Assembly (NCBI GenBank): GCA_963736425.1
Contig: CAVTOX010000009.1
Location: 139,305-203,304 of the forward strand
DNA length: 64,000 bases
DNA from: Prado023 sp963736425
Lineage (GTDB): Bacteria; Actinomycetota; Actinomycetes; S36-B12; CAIYMF01
Reading direction: 5' to 3'
Shown: positions 37,112 through 45,907 of the stretch, in pieces
How positions within the stretch are numbered: position 1 is the stretch's first letter
Layout of the letters: every line of letters starts with the position of its first letter
The notes under the pieces: model-generated
What the model was told of the DNA's origin: nothing
The model's input: only the letters and a program-made list of their open reading frames with translations
The model's database searches: none
Made by a program: the position numbers and the translations under genes

Positions 37112-37602
37112 TGGGCGTCCCCATGACCTGCAGCAGGACGGGGCCCAACGGGCTCCGCTGACGTCTCCTCAGCCGTGGTCGCCCGGCGAGCCAGGGCTGC
37201 CCGAAGGGCGACCGAGAAGCCGTCGACCGACCCGCCGAGGGTCTCCAGGTCAGCCGACAGCAGGACCGGCTCGACCGTGCCGTCGGAGAGCCGGGCGAAC
37301 ACCACCGGCGAGCCGTGCAGTGCGGTCGCGGCGGCGATCGATGGTGGCATCTCATTGAGGTGGAGCAACTCGAAGGGGACCCGAATCTCGGCGACCATCC
37401 GATCCCACGCCGGCTTGCGGCGAACAGGGGAGTGGGTGATGTCGCACAGGGCGCAGTGCGCCGTGCCCATCAACTTGCCGATCACGTACCTGGCCTCGCC
37501 GATCGGACCGCCGTCGGCGTGGTACACCCCCACGAGTCCGTCGATGGGTGCGCTCGGTTCCACGGTGGTCTCCCTCGTCTGGCTGGGGTCTTCGACCTCC
37601 AT
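37108..37602 (-). CDS. Unknown protein with Cys/His motif, coupled to mycoredoxin
   Basis: A 164-residue soluble protein not assigned to a family. It has VYHADGGPIGEARYVIGKLM followed by TAHCALCDITH (~46-58), whose two Cys and two His could bind metal, haem or form a disulfide. Later VVFARLSDG and LLSADLETLGGS suggest an alpha/beta fold; the last ~25 residues are Ala/Pro-rich and disordered. The start lies 12 nt after the patatin stop, and it overlaps the mycoredoxin gene by 4 bases, so a redox partner role for the mycoredoxin is conceivable. Confidence 0.6.
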   Translation of the reverse strand: MEVEDPSQTRETTVEPSAPIDGLVGVYHADGGPIGEARYVIGKLMGTAHCALCDITHSPVRRKPAWDRMVAEIRVPFELLHLNEMPPSIAAATALHGSPVVFARLSDGTVEPVLLSADLETLGGSVDGFSVALRAALARRATTAEETSAEPVGPRPAAGHGDAQ

Positions 37603-37614
37603 GATGCGGCCAGT

Positions 37615-38530
37615 TCAGTGGATCAGCGACTCCAGACGCTCATCCGTGCGCAGCTCGGCCGGGGCGCCGTACACCCCTGGCGGAAGTGCGGTGACAGCGT
37701 GCAGCGCGGCCAGGGTCGCTGAGGCATCTCGACGACCTGCCTCGATGAGCGTTGCTGTGGCGGTGAAGTCCAACTGGGTGGTCACGTGCGGCGTGGACGG
37801 GGTCAGCCAGACCACGGGGACGCCCGGCGCACGCGATCAGGTCGTTGGCCATCTGTCGGCGGGCATAGATCGCCGCCGACTGCGTGAGCACCTCAACCAG
37901 GGTTCCCGCGGCGCGCGGCGTGACCCCGCTCAGGCCGCAGTCGAGGACCACCAGCGAGCGCGCACCGCGGCGCAGGGCGACGGTGATGGGGACGTTCGCG
38001 ACGAGCATCCCGTCCACGAGCCGCCGGCCGTCGCGCTCCACCCAGGGGAAGATCCCGGGGATGGCCGAGGAGGCGAGCAGCGCGGTGCGCAGCTCGCCGG
38101 AGTCGAGCTCGGCGAGGCTTCCGTTGGTGAAGTCCGTGGCCACGGCAACGAACGGCACAGCCATGTCCTCGAAGGACTTCGCCGGCAGCCGGCTGGTGAG
38201 CAGGTCGGTCAGTGGCTGGTTGTCGTAGATCCATGCGCGGGTCTCGGTGAGGGTGCGCACACCGCGAACCCAACCCCCGGGGAACACATCGGCCTTCGAC
38301 ACGCTCGGCCACAGGTCCTCGAGGCGTTCCACCGCGCGCGCCGGATCGTCGGCGAGCACGGCGCCGTTCAAGGAGCCCACGCTCGTTCCCACAACCAGGT
38401 CCGGGGTGAGGTCCGTCTCGGCGAGCGCCTGGAGCATCCCGAGCTGGAGCGCGCCCCAGGACCCCCCGCCGCCAAGGACGAAGGCGGTGGGGCGAGGCAG
38501 GCGCGCAGCCAGAGCCTGGAGGTTGGTCAT
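37615..38530 (-). CDS. Patatin-like phospholipase, one frame break
   Basis: A patatin-family Ser/Asp-dyad lipase, ~304 residues after correction. The oxyanion loop is GGGGSWG, the nucleophile GTSVGSLNG (GxSxG, Ser ~48) and the Asp in LVDGMLVANVP (DG). The reading frame breaks near 37821 in a CCCC run; removing one C joins to VVWLTPSTPHVTTQLDFTAT and the natural stop at 37615. Such enzymes release fatty acids from phospholipids or other esters. No signal peptide. It lies 52 nt after the acyl-reductase-like gene and may supply acyl chains to it. Confidence 0.8.
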
Positions 38531-38582
38531 GCCCGCCATCGTCCCCAGATGGCCGAGACCGACGCAAGTCGCACAGCCGGAA

Positions 38583-40652
38583 TCAGGCGCCCGAGGCAGC
38601 CGCCATCTCCGCGCGGCGCTCAAGGGCGAGGGTGCGGATCCGAGCGAGGTCGTCGTCGGAGTAGATGCCGTTGACCCCGGAGATCGCCGCAAGCTTCATG
38701 CCGTGCTTGAGCCCGATCTGGTAGATCTCCTTGACCTTCTCCCACTCGATGTTGCGCCCGACTGTGTACGTCTCGTAGCGACCCTCCAGGGCCAGGGCGA
38801 TCGTCTCGGCCAGGCACGCGTAGGCCACGCCGTGCGGCAGGCCGATGTCGCGCATGTGCACGTCGCCGGGCAGCTCGATCTCGCCGGACTCGATGACCAG
38901 GACATCAGGCCTCTTGGCCACGTCCTCGGCCGAGAGGTCAAGGGGACGGGCGACGTCGGTGATGACGCACCCCGGCTTGACGGCCATGATGTCGAGCACC
39001 CGCTTGCCCGCGCCGGAGGTCGCCGTGACGATCATGTCCATCTCGGGCAGAGCCTCGTTGGGGGTGGCGGCGATGTGGATGACCGCGCGCGGGTTCTCCC
39101 GTTCCATGTCGGCCTTGAGGGCCAGCAGCTTCGCGGTCTCGGGAGAGATCAGGTAGAGCTCATCGCTGGCCAGCGCCAGCAGTCGGGCGCACACCGATCC
39201 GATAGCGCCCGTCGCGCCCACCACCATCGCCTTGCCCTTGATCCGGCCGTGCTCATCGAGTTCGGAGAGACCGAGACGCTCCAGTGCCTCGTGCGCGGCC
39301 CAGAGGGCACCGGAGGCGCTGTAGCTGTTGCCGGTGGTGATCGGCAGCGACGCCTGCTTGGCCACCGTCACGCCGGCGTCGCCGACGACCTTCGTGAATG
39401 CGCCCAGGCCCATGATCTGCGCGCCGAGCTTCTTGGCCTCATCAGCGGCGGCCAGGAGGCGCGAGTAGGTGAACTCCGGGCTGTGCGCCAGGAGCTCCTT
39501 GGGCGTCCCGCCCACGGTGATGAGCCAGCCCTCGGCCTCGTCGCCGGTGGGTGAGGTGATCCCGGTGATCCGGCCGTACTTCATCGGAGGCGCGTAGGCC
39601 ATGGCCTTCTCGACGCCGTCCATGACGAACGAGGGCGACACCCGCTCGATGGTGCGCAGCGGCTCCACGTTGGTCAGGAACCGCTGGGACAACGGGTGGA
39701 TCACGAACGCGAAGCGGCTGCGCCGGCGGAAGCCGTTCGGGTACAGCACCCGGGGCTCGAGGCCGGCCGAGACGATCATGTCCAGCAGGTCGTCGTTGGT
39801 GAGCCGGCCCAATGGGCTCGACGAAGCAGCGAGCATCATCGCCTCGAGGACCGCGGCCGTGATGGTGAAGTCGAAGGGCTGGGGGGTGGAGTCCAGGACC
39901 ATGTCGACGTCGAGGGCAGCCATCTCGGCAAGGCGCTCGTCGGACACCGACGAGGCAACGACCGACTTGCCTCGCAGGTTGCCCACGCCGAATGCCGCGA
40001 GCTCATCGCAGGTGGCCACGATGACGTGCGCATCGCTGAGGGCGCGTCGGGCCAGTGAGCTGCTCACGCCGTGCCCGGGGGCCTTCACCTTGGACCGGAC
40101 CGGCCCGGGGAGCTGGCGCACCGGCCACATGCCGATGTTCGCCGCGAGGCCAAGAACCGGGTTGGCGTCCATGCGCTTGAGGACGTCGAGGCGCAGCAGC
40201 GGGTCGGCGAACTCGAAGTTCGCGGTGTACTCCTGCAGGATCCGGATGGTTCGTGCGTGGTTCATGCCGCCCAGGACGACGACGCGGGCGTTCGTGAAGT
40301 ACCCGGGCATCGTGTTCTGCACGTGCCGGATCGACCATTCCTGGAGCACGTCGCGCAGCGCGTGGCCGTCGGTGACCGGGATCATCCGGGTGGCGCGCTT
40401 GACCTTGTTGACGGCCTCGAGGTCGCCGTCGTAGAGCCCGGCGACCCGGGCCTCCCGGATACCGGTCACGGCGATCACGTCGGCGTCGTCGGCCCACTTG
40501 CGGACCAGATCCTCGGCCGCGGCAACATCACCGTTCGTACCGATCCGGCGCAGGTGGAACTCCTGCTCCAGGAAGGTGACCTGCTGGTCGTAGTCCCGGT
40601 CGGATCCGGCGAGGCTGACGTTGACGATGACGGCGGGCTTTGTTGCGCTCAC
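38583..40652 (-). CDS. Large protein with C-terminal acyl-ACP reductase (AAR)-like module
   Basis: A 689-residue protein. Residues ~312-689 line up with cyanobacterial long-chain acyl-ACP reductase, recalled from Synechococcus AAR. RFAFVIHPLSQRF matches its FGLIGHLTS start; LGAFTKVV...ITTGNSYSA matches LGGFTSII...TTGNTHTA; VVGATGAIGS is the NADPH site (~478-487); and AYACLAETI...YTVGRN matches MFACFAEAM...FSWGRN. The catalytic, acyl-thioester-forming Cys is therefore kept (Cys613). AAR reduces acyl-ACP/CoA to fatty aldehyde. Residues 1-311 form an extra Rossmann-like region (ARVVVLGGMNHART) with no counterpart in cyanobacterial AAR. No membrane helices. Substrate and product here are inferred only. 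Confidence 0.7.
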   Translation of the reverse strand: MSATKPAVIVNVSLAGSDRDYDQQVTFLEQEFHLRRIGTNGDVAAAEDLVRKWADDADVIAVTGIREARVAGLYDGDLEAVNKVKRATRMIPVTDGHALRDVLQEWSIRHVQNTMPGYFTNARVVVLGGMNHARTIRILQEYTANFEFADPLLRLDVLKRMDANPVLGLAANIGMWPVRQLPGPVRSKVKAPGHGVSSSLARRALSDAHVIVATCDELAAFGVGNLRGKSVVASSVSDERLAEMAALDVDMVLDSTPQPFDFTITAAVLEAMMLAASSSPLGRLTNDDLLDMIVSAGLEPRVLYPNGFRRRSRFAFVIHPLSQRFLTNVEPLRTIERVSPSFVMDGVEKAMAYAPPMKYGRITGITSPTGDEAEGWLITVGGTPKELLAHSPEFTYSRLLAAADEAKKLGAQIMGLGAFTKVVGDAGVTVAKQASLPITTGNSYSASGALWAAHEALERLGLSELDEHGRIKGKAMVVGATGAIGSVCARLLALASDELYLISPETAKLLALKADMERENPRAVIHIAATPNEALPEMDMIVTATSGAGKRVLDIMAVKPGCVITDVARPLDLSAEDVAKRPDVLVIESGEIELPGDVHMRDIGLPHGVAYACLAETIALALEGRYETYTVGRNIEWEKVKEIYQIGLKHGMKLAAISGVNGIYSDDDLARIRTLALERRAEMAAASGA

Positions 40653-40710
40653 TGTGTGCTCCAGGGTGGGGGTGGCGTAGGTGCTGTTGGCGGTGCGGAC
40701 TCAGCGACGA

Positions 40711-41802
40711 TCAGGTCATGGCCGAGGAGTCGAACTCCGGATGGGCGAGCATGAAGTCCAGCAGGGTGCCCGCGTAGTCGGCGAACGGCGGGCAGGAGAC
40801 CCCGGTCCCCTCGAGGTCGGTGACGGCATTGGTGGTCGTGTGCACAGTGCGGTAGGCGAAGTAGTCCAGGCCCTCGGCCGGCAGCCCGAGCAGGCCCTCC
40901 AGCCCGGGTACGCCGCCGACGATGGCGTGGGTCAGCCCCAGGGGCAGGGGCACCCAGACCACCTTCTTGCCCATGTGCTGGGCGAACACGTCGACGAGCT
41001 GCCGTGCGGTGGGGGGGTTCGGGTCGGTCAGTGCGTACGTGCGGCCCAGGGACCTGTCCATCACAGACAGGGCGTCCATCGCATCGATCACGTAGTCGCG
41101 GGGGACGAGGCCGAACCGGACCTTGTCGGCGTCACCGACCGCGGGGATGAACGCGACCGAGAGCTGCTTGCGCATGAATCCGGCGAGGAAGTACGGGCCG
41201 TCGTACTTCTGGGTCTCGCCGGTGTGGGAGTCGCCGACGACGACGCCGGGGCGGTAGATCGTGGCGGGCAGGCCGGCCTTCATGGCGCGGTGCACGAGCA
41301 CCTCAGCCTCGAACTTCGTGGACTCGTAGTGGTTGAGGAACCCCTGCCCGAGATCGAGCTCGTCCTCGGGGAACTCGCCGTCGTAGTCGCCGCTGACGTA
41401 GCACGTGCTCACGTACTGCAGGCGGGTGAACTCCGTGCGCGACAGGCAGAACTCGATGACGTGGGCCGTTCCCTCGACGTTCACCCGTCGGGCCACCTCC
41501 TCGGGGACCGCCAGGTCGTACACGGCAGCCAGGTGCCACACCTCGGTCACCGCGTCGAGCCGGGCGCGGTCGACGTAGTCGATGCCGAGCCCAGGGGCGG
41601 TGATGTCGCCCTCGATGAGGGTGATCCGGCCCACTGTGTGCGGATGCGCGGCCTCGATCTCAGCGATGCGTTCGGTCGCCAGCGGGACGTAGCGCGTCTG
41701 CACGAGGCAGACGGCGTTCACGCCCTCGCGCCGGGCGAGGATCCTGGGCAGCAGGGCCGACCCCAGGAACCCGGGGAAACCCGTCATCAACAGCGAACCC
41801 AC
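40711..41802 (-). CDS. Extended SDR, thioester-reductase / fatty acyl reductase-like
   Basis: A 363-residue extended SDR of the NAD_binding_4 ('male sterility', thioester-reductase domain) type. The nucleotide site is MTGFPGFLGSALLPRIL; the active-site pair is YESTKFEAE (Tyr-x3-Lys); VWHLAAVYDL and YRPGVVVGDSHTG are typical of the group found in fatty acyl-CoA reductases and carboxylic acid reductase R-domains. It could reduce acyl thioesters or aldehydes. The GTG at 41802 follows GGAGGCGG. It is first in the leftward run, 58 nt before the AAR-like gene and downstream of an inverted repeat. Confidence 0.78.
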   Translation of the reverse strand: MGSLLMTGFPGFLGSALLPRILARREGVNAVCLVQTRYVPLATERIAEIEAAHPHTVGRITLIEGDITAPGLGIDYVDRARLDAVTEVWHLAAVYDLAVPEEVARRVNVEGTAHVIEFCLSRTEFTRLQYVSTCYVSGDYDGEFPEDELDLGQGFLNHYESTKFEAEVLVHRAMKAGLPATIYRPGVVVGDSHTGETQKYDGPYFLAGFMRKQLSVAFIPAVGDADKVRFGLVPRDYVIDAMDALSVMDRSLGRTYALTDPNPPTARQLVDVFAQHMGKKVVWVPLPLGLTHAIVGGVPGLEGLLGLPAEGLDYFAYRTVHTTTNAVTDLEGTGVSCPPFADYAGTLLDFMLAHPEFDSSAMT

Positions 41803-41866
41803 ACCAACCGCCTCCAGCCATGTATGTGCACCGAGCGCGTTCCGGCCCGGCGATGTTCCTCCATCC

Positions 41867-41878
41867 TACTGACCAGTA
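41867..41878. promoter_or_regulatory. Inverted repeat TACTG-N2-CAGTA upstream of the acyl-reductase run
   Basis: TACTGACCAGTA has perfect 5-bp arms around 2 nt, 65 bp upstream of the SDR GTG at 41802 and 119 bp upstream of hemE on the other strand. It is an A/T-richer island in G/C-rich DNA and resembles short operators of TetR-type lipid regulators. No TetR gene lies in the window. Confidence 0.45.
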
Positions 41879-41996
41879 ACTTCCCTCGCGTGGTCCAAAG
41901 GTCCCGTGCGGCAGACCGGACGGCCCGGGCCGGTGCACCTCGCGCGCTGGGGCACGACCTCCGCGGGATCCCGCCGGCCGTGGGACGATTCAGCAC

Positions 41997-43172
41997 GTGA
42001 CCGCATCCCCTCCCGGCCTGTCCGGACGTCCCGCGAACGCCGCCCCGCTGCTGGATGCGGACCACCCCATGGTGGCCGGGCGGACCTCCGACTCCGTCCT
42101 GGTGCGCGCCGCCCGAGGAGCCGCGGTGGAGCACACCCCGGTGTGGTTCATGCGCCAGGCAGGTCGCTCGTTGCCGGAGTACCGCAGGGTCCGGGAGGGC
42201 ACCGCGATGCTGGCGTCGTGCTTCACCCCGGAGCTCGTCGTCGAGATCACCGACCAGCCCGTCCGTCGTCATGGTGTTGACGCCGCGATCTTCTTCTCCG
42301 ACATCGTCGTGCCGTTGAAGGCCATCGGGGTCGACCTGGACATCGTGCCGGGCGTGGGGCCAGTGGTCGCCGATCCGATCCGGGATGCGGCTGGGGTGGC
42401 CACCCTGCGCGACCTGACCGACCATGACGTGGCTCCTGTCCTTGAGGCGGTCCGGATCCTCGCCGGGCCGACCGGGCCGTTGGGCGCCACCCCCCTGATC
42501 GGCTTCGCGGGTGCGCCGTTCACCTTGGCCAGCTATCTCATCGAGGGTGGGCCCAGCCGTGACCACGCGCGCACCAAGGCGCTGATGTACTCCGACCCCG
42601 CACTCTGGAACGACCTCGCCAGCAGGTTGGCGCGCATCGCCGGGGCCTTCTTGAGGATGCAGGTCCTCGCTGGGGCCAGCGCGGTCCAGCTGTTCGACTC
42701 CTGGGCCGGTGCGCTGCCGGCTGCTGACTACGAGGCGATGGTCCTGCCGCATGTGCGCACGGCACTGTCGGCCGTGGACGACCTGTCCGTGGCCCACGGC
42801 GTCCCGAGGACCCTCTTCGGCGTCGGGACCGGCGAGTTGCTCGCCACAATGTCGCAGGCCGGCTCCGAGGTGATGGGGGTGGACTTCCGCGTGCCCCTGG
42901 ATCAGGCGGCGGCACGGGTGCGCCCCGGTGCTGCCCTGCAGGGCAACCTGGACCCCGCGGTCGTCCGGGCCAGCCCCGCGGCAGTGGACCAGCGGGTCGA
43001 CTCGGTCCTGGCAGCGGCCCGCCGCAGCGGTCGCGGGCACATCTTCAACCTCGGTCACGGGGTCCTCCCGGACACCGATCCCGGGGTGTTGACCCGGATC
43101 GTCGACCGCGTGCATGCCAGCGGCCCGGTGCCCGCGGCGAACCCGAATGAGCGGGTCGGGTCGCCCGCCTGA
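41997..43172 (+). CDS. hemE: Uroporphyrinogen decarboxylase
   Basis: A 391-residue enzyme converting uroporphyrinogen III to coproporphyrinogen III. Signatures are clear: PVWFMRQAGRSLPEYR (~50-65), IFFSDIVVPLKAIGVDL (catalytic Asp region), GFAGAPFTLASYLIEGG and FNLGHGVLPDTDP near the end. The N-terminal ~40 residues are longer than in E. coli, which is common in actinobacteria, and the GTG at 41997 is the first in frame. It is followed after 25 nt by the HemY-type oxidase gene. Confidence 0.96.
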   Translation: MTASPPGLSGRPANAAPLLDADHPMVAGRTSDSVLVRAARGAAVEHTPVWFMRQAGRSLPEYRRVREGTAMLASCFTPELVVEITDQPVRRHGVDAAIFFSDIVVPLKAIGVDLDIVPGVGPVVADPIRDAAGVATLRDLTDHDVAPVLEAVRILAGPTGPLGATPLIGFAGAPFTLASYLIEGGPSRDHARTKALMYSDPALWNDLASRLARIAGAFLRMQVLAGASAVQLFDSWAGALPAADYEAMVLPHVRTALSAVDDLSVAHGVPRTLFGVGTGELLATMSQAGSEVMGVDFRVPLDQAAARVRPGAALQGNLDPAVVRASPAAVDQRVDSVLAAARRSGRGHIFNLGHGVLPDTDPGVLTRIVDRVHASGPVPAANPNERVGSPA

Positions 43173-43197
43173 GGTCGGGGGATGGCACAGTGGACCT

Positions 43198-44709
43198 GTG
43201 ACCGCGAAGAGAACCACCCGCAGGACGGGAGCATCGGCCAGTTCGCCCACACCGTCGCCGGAACCGGCGCCTCGCAGGCACGTTGTCGTCATCGGTGGCG
43301 GCATCTCGGGCCTCGCGGCCGCTTGGTACCTGGTGCGCACCCACTCCGAGATCGAGGTGACGCTGCTCGAGGCCTCGTCCCACGTCGGCGGCAAGCTCTC
43401 GGTCAGCGACGTGGCCGGGATCGCGGTTGACGAGGGCGCGGAGTCCTTCGTCGCCAGCAGGCCGGAGGCGCTGCGCCTGGCGCGTGAAGTCGGGCTCGAG
43501 AGCGACCTGGTCACCCCCGCCGTGTTCCAGGCGTCCTTGTTCAGCCGAGGACGCATCCGGGTCATGCCGCGTGGCCAGTTCATGGGGATCCCCACGGACC
43601 TGCGCTCGCTGGCCGCCAGCGAGGTCCTGTCACCGGCGGGGCTGCTGCGCGTCCCCCTGGACCGGGTGATCGCCGCGACGCCGATGGCGCCGGACGTGTC
43701 CGTCGGGGAGTTCATCTCCGCGCGGGTGGGCCGCGAGGTCGTCGACCGTCTGGTGGAGCCACTCCTCGGCGGGGTCTACGCCGGGCGGGCTGATGCGCTG
43801 TCGATGCAGGCCACGATGCCGGTCCTGTTCCGGGAGCTGCGTCACGACCGGTCGTTGCTCAGCGCGACGCGGCGGGTCGCTGGTGGGGGTATGGAGGCCG
43901 CGGGAGCTCGGCGCGGACTGCCCTTCCGGGGGATCGTCGGTGGGGTCGGGCGCGTACCCGGTGCGATGGCCGCGGCACTCGTGGGCAGTGGTGTCCAGAT
44001 CCGCACGCGGACAACTGTCCGGGGACTGACAGCCACCGAGACGGGCTGGCAGATCGAGGTCGGACCGGCGTCGTCACCCGAGTTGCTCCACGCCGACGGC
44101 GTGATCGTCGCCACCCCCGCGGCACCCGCGGCCAGGCTGCTGGCCGAAGTCGTCCCGAACGTGGCCACGGAGCTCTCGGAGATCGAGGCGGCGAGTGTGG
44201 CCGTGATCGCCCTGGCGTACCGAAGTGCGGACTTCCGCGTGCACCCCAGCGGTTCCGGACTGCTCATCCCGCCCGTCGAGGGTCGGACAGTCAAGGCCGT
44301 CACGTACCTGGACCAGAAGTGGGGCTGGCTCGGTGAGGCCGCTGAGCGCGAGGGCCTGCGGCTGTTGCGTGTGTCGATCGGCCGGCACGGCGATACCGAG
44401 GTGCTGCAGCGTTCCGACGAGGAGCTCGTCGAGGTGGCCCGGATCGACCTCGCGCACTTCCTGGGGATCGACGCCATGCCGATCGACAGCCGGGTCACGC
44501 GCTGGGGTGGCGCCCTGCCGCAGTACGCGGTCGGGCACCGTACGCGCCTGGAGCGGATCACCCAGGGCCTGCGCGAGCAGCCCAGCCTGGCCCTGTGCGG
44601 TGCGTCCTACGACGGCGTGGGTGTCGCAGCCTGCGTCGGCTCGGCCTACGAGGCGGCCGGCCGGGTCGCTCACGCCCTCGTGGAGAGCCCTGGAGGTCGA
44701 CGTGGCTGA
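43198..44709 (+). CDS. hemY: Coproporphyrinogen III oxidase / protoporphyrinogen oxidase, HemY (CgoX) type
   Basis: A 503-residue FAD-dependent oxidase. After a Ser/Thr-rich 30-residue leader the FAD site is VVVIGGGISGLAAAWYLV. EGAESFVASRPEALRLAREVG is typical of HemY, and the C-terminal FAD segment is LALCGASYDGVGVAACVGSAYEAAG. In organisms with HemQ this enzyme oxidises coproporphyrinogen III to coproporphyrin III (CgoX). The GTG at 43198 was chosen as the first start after hemE. The 3' end overlaps hemQ by 8 bases. Confidence 0.93.
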   Translation: MTAKRTTRRTGASASSPTPSPEPAPRRHVVVIGGGISGLAAAWYLVRTHSEIEVTLLEASSHVGGKLSVSDVAGIAVDEGAESFVASRPEALRLAREVGLESDLVTPAVFQASLFSRGRIRVMPRGQFMGIPTDLRSLAASEVLSPAGLLRVPLDRVIAATPMAPDVSVGEFISARVGREVVDRLVEPLLGGVYAGRADALSMQATMPVLFRELRHDRSLLSATRRVAGGGMEAAGARRGLPFRGIVGGVGRVPGAMAAALVGSGVQIRTRTTVRGLTATETGWQIEVGPASSPELLHADGVIVATPAAPAARLLAEVVPNVATELSEIEAASVAVIALAYRSADFRVHPSGSGLLIPPVEGRTVKAVTYLDQKWGWLGEAAEREGLRLLRVSIGRHGDTEVLQRSDEELVEVARIDLAHFLGIDAMPIDSRVTRWGGALPQYAVGHRTRLERITQGLREQPSLALCGASYDGVGVAACVGSAYEAAGRVAHALVESPGGRRG

Positions 44710-45412
44710 CACGAGCGAGTCCGGCAAGCGTCCGGGCCAGGGCAAGGCTGCGCGCGACCTCAATGAGCAGATCCGCTACACGATGTGGTCGGTGTACCGG
44801 TTGGTGCCGGGCGTCGCGGGCCCCTCAGGTGATCTCTCGACGGTGGTTGCGGACGCGGCAGCCGGCGATGTGGTCCTGCGGGGCGCCTACGACGTGGGCG
44901 GGCTGCGCGGGGATTCGGACCTGATGCTCTGGTGGCACGGTCCGACGGCCGAGTCGCTCCAGGCCGCCTACCGTGCGGTCGCGGACGTGGCCGACGAGCG
45001 GCTGGTGCCGGTCTGGTCCCAGATGGCACTGCACCGCCCGGCGGAGTTCAACCGCTCGCACGTCCCGGCGTTCCTTGCCGACGAGCGGGCCCGTGACTGG
45101 GTGTGTGTCTACCCGTTCGTCCGCTCCTACGAGTGGTACCTGCTCGAGGAGTCCGAACGGCGCGCGATGCTCGTCGAGCACGGGCAGATGGGTCGCGACT
45201 ACCCGGATGTGCGGGCCAACACTGTGGCCGCCTTCGCGCTGGGCGACTACGAGTGGTTGCTGGCCTTCGAGGCCGATGAGCTGCACCGGATCGTGGACCT
45301 CATGCGGCACCTGCGCGGCTCCACGGCGCGTCGGCACGTGCGCGAGGAGGTGCCGTTCTACACCGGCCACCGGGTCGAGGTGGAGACGGCCGACGCCCTG
45401 CTGCGCGGCTGA
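44702..45412 (+). CDS. hemQ: Coproheme decarboxylase HemQ (ChdC)
   Basis: A 236-residue chlorite-dismutase-fold protein that decarboxylates coproheme to haem b. Visible family features: LNEQIRYTMWSVYRL start, the actinobacterial segment FVRSYEWYLLEESERRAMLVEHGQMGRDYPDV carrying the proximal region and His (short form MLVEHGQMGR), and a conserved end PFYTGHRVEVE. The GTG at 44702 follows GGAGG. With hemE and hemY it forms one operon; the ferrochelatase is at 13.9 kb. Its last 59 bp are repeated at 45908. Confidence 0.94.
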   Translation: MADTSESGKRPGQGKAARDLNEQIRYTMWSVYRLVPGVAGPSGDLSTVVADAAAGDVVLRGAYDVGGLRGDSDLMLWWHGPTAESLQAAYRAVADVADERLVPVWSQMALHRPAEFNRSHVPAFLADERARDWVCVYPFVRSYEWYLLEESERRAMLVEHGQMGRDYPDVRANTVAAFALGDYEWLLAFEADELHRIVDLMRHLRGSTARRHVREEVPFYTGHRVEVETADALLRG

Positions 45413-45433
45413 GCGTATGCGGGTTCAACCCTC
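45355..45433 (+). repeat. Duplicated hemQ/msrB junction, copy 1
   Basis: Contains the last 18 hemQ codons and stop, then GTTCAACCCTCGG, which on the minus strand reads as the end of MsrB (codons for LTAEG and a stop). Nearly the same ~79 bp recurs at 45908-45986; the first 59 bp (45355-45413) differ at only two positions. Confidence 0.85.
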
Positions 45434-45907
45434 GGCGGTCAGCCGAGTTGGTTCATTCGCTTGGTGTGTGAGGTCCGGCTGGTTCGGGGCTTCGAGGATG
45501 GCGTGGCTGTCGGTGGGTTCGCCGATGGAAGGTTCTGGCTGACTCGGAGTACCGCCTCGAAGGCGCGGGCTGGAGTTGGTGCTCCGATTGCCGCGTCTGA
45601 CCCGCCTCGAGACCGGTCAGCGCCAACCCGTGCCCAGAGTGCCGCGAAAGAGGCCTGCGTTGGGGCACCATTCGCGGCAATCGAGGCACATCCGGGGCGA
45701 GTGTGACGGGCCGGGCCGAGGTAACTCGGCGGTCGAGGCACGCCTCGGCCGGCCTGCCCCTCGGGTTGTCCGCACCCTCCGCACGAACACCTTGCCAGGA
45801 CCCTACGAGACACTCACCAGCGCGTGGATGCGACCCTCACTCAGAGCAACACCGCAGGTCCCCCCGGGCGGTGGGCCGCCGGATCCGCACAACGTGAGCC
45901 AACTCAG
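45434..45907. other. Apparently non-coding insertion between the two hemQ/msrB junction copies
   Basis: About 470 bp without a convincing gene. Short open frames exist on both strands but show no domain, no ribosome-binding site and Arg/Pro/Ser-rich low-quality composition. One frame contains two similar segments (AGVGAPIAASDPP and ACVGAPFAAIEAHP, near 45575 and 45665), hinting at an internal degenerate repeat of a dispersed element. Its base composition is slightly less G/C-rich than nearby genes. Confidence 0.5.

Noticed and set aside
45461..45706. Possible small gene between hemQ and msrB with repeated AGVGAP/ACVGAP segments
   Set aside because: No ribosome-binding site or known domain, and it sits inside the rearranged junction; better treated as a degenerate repeat element.
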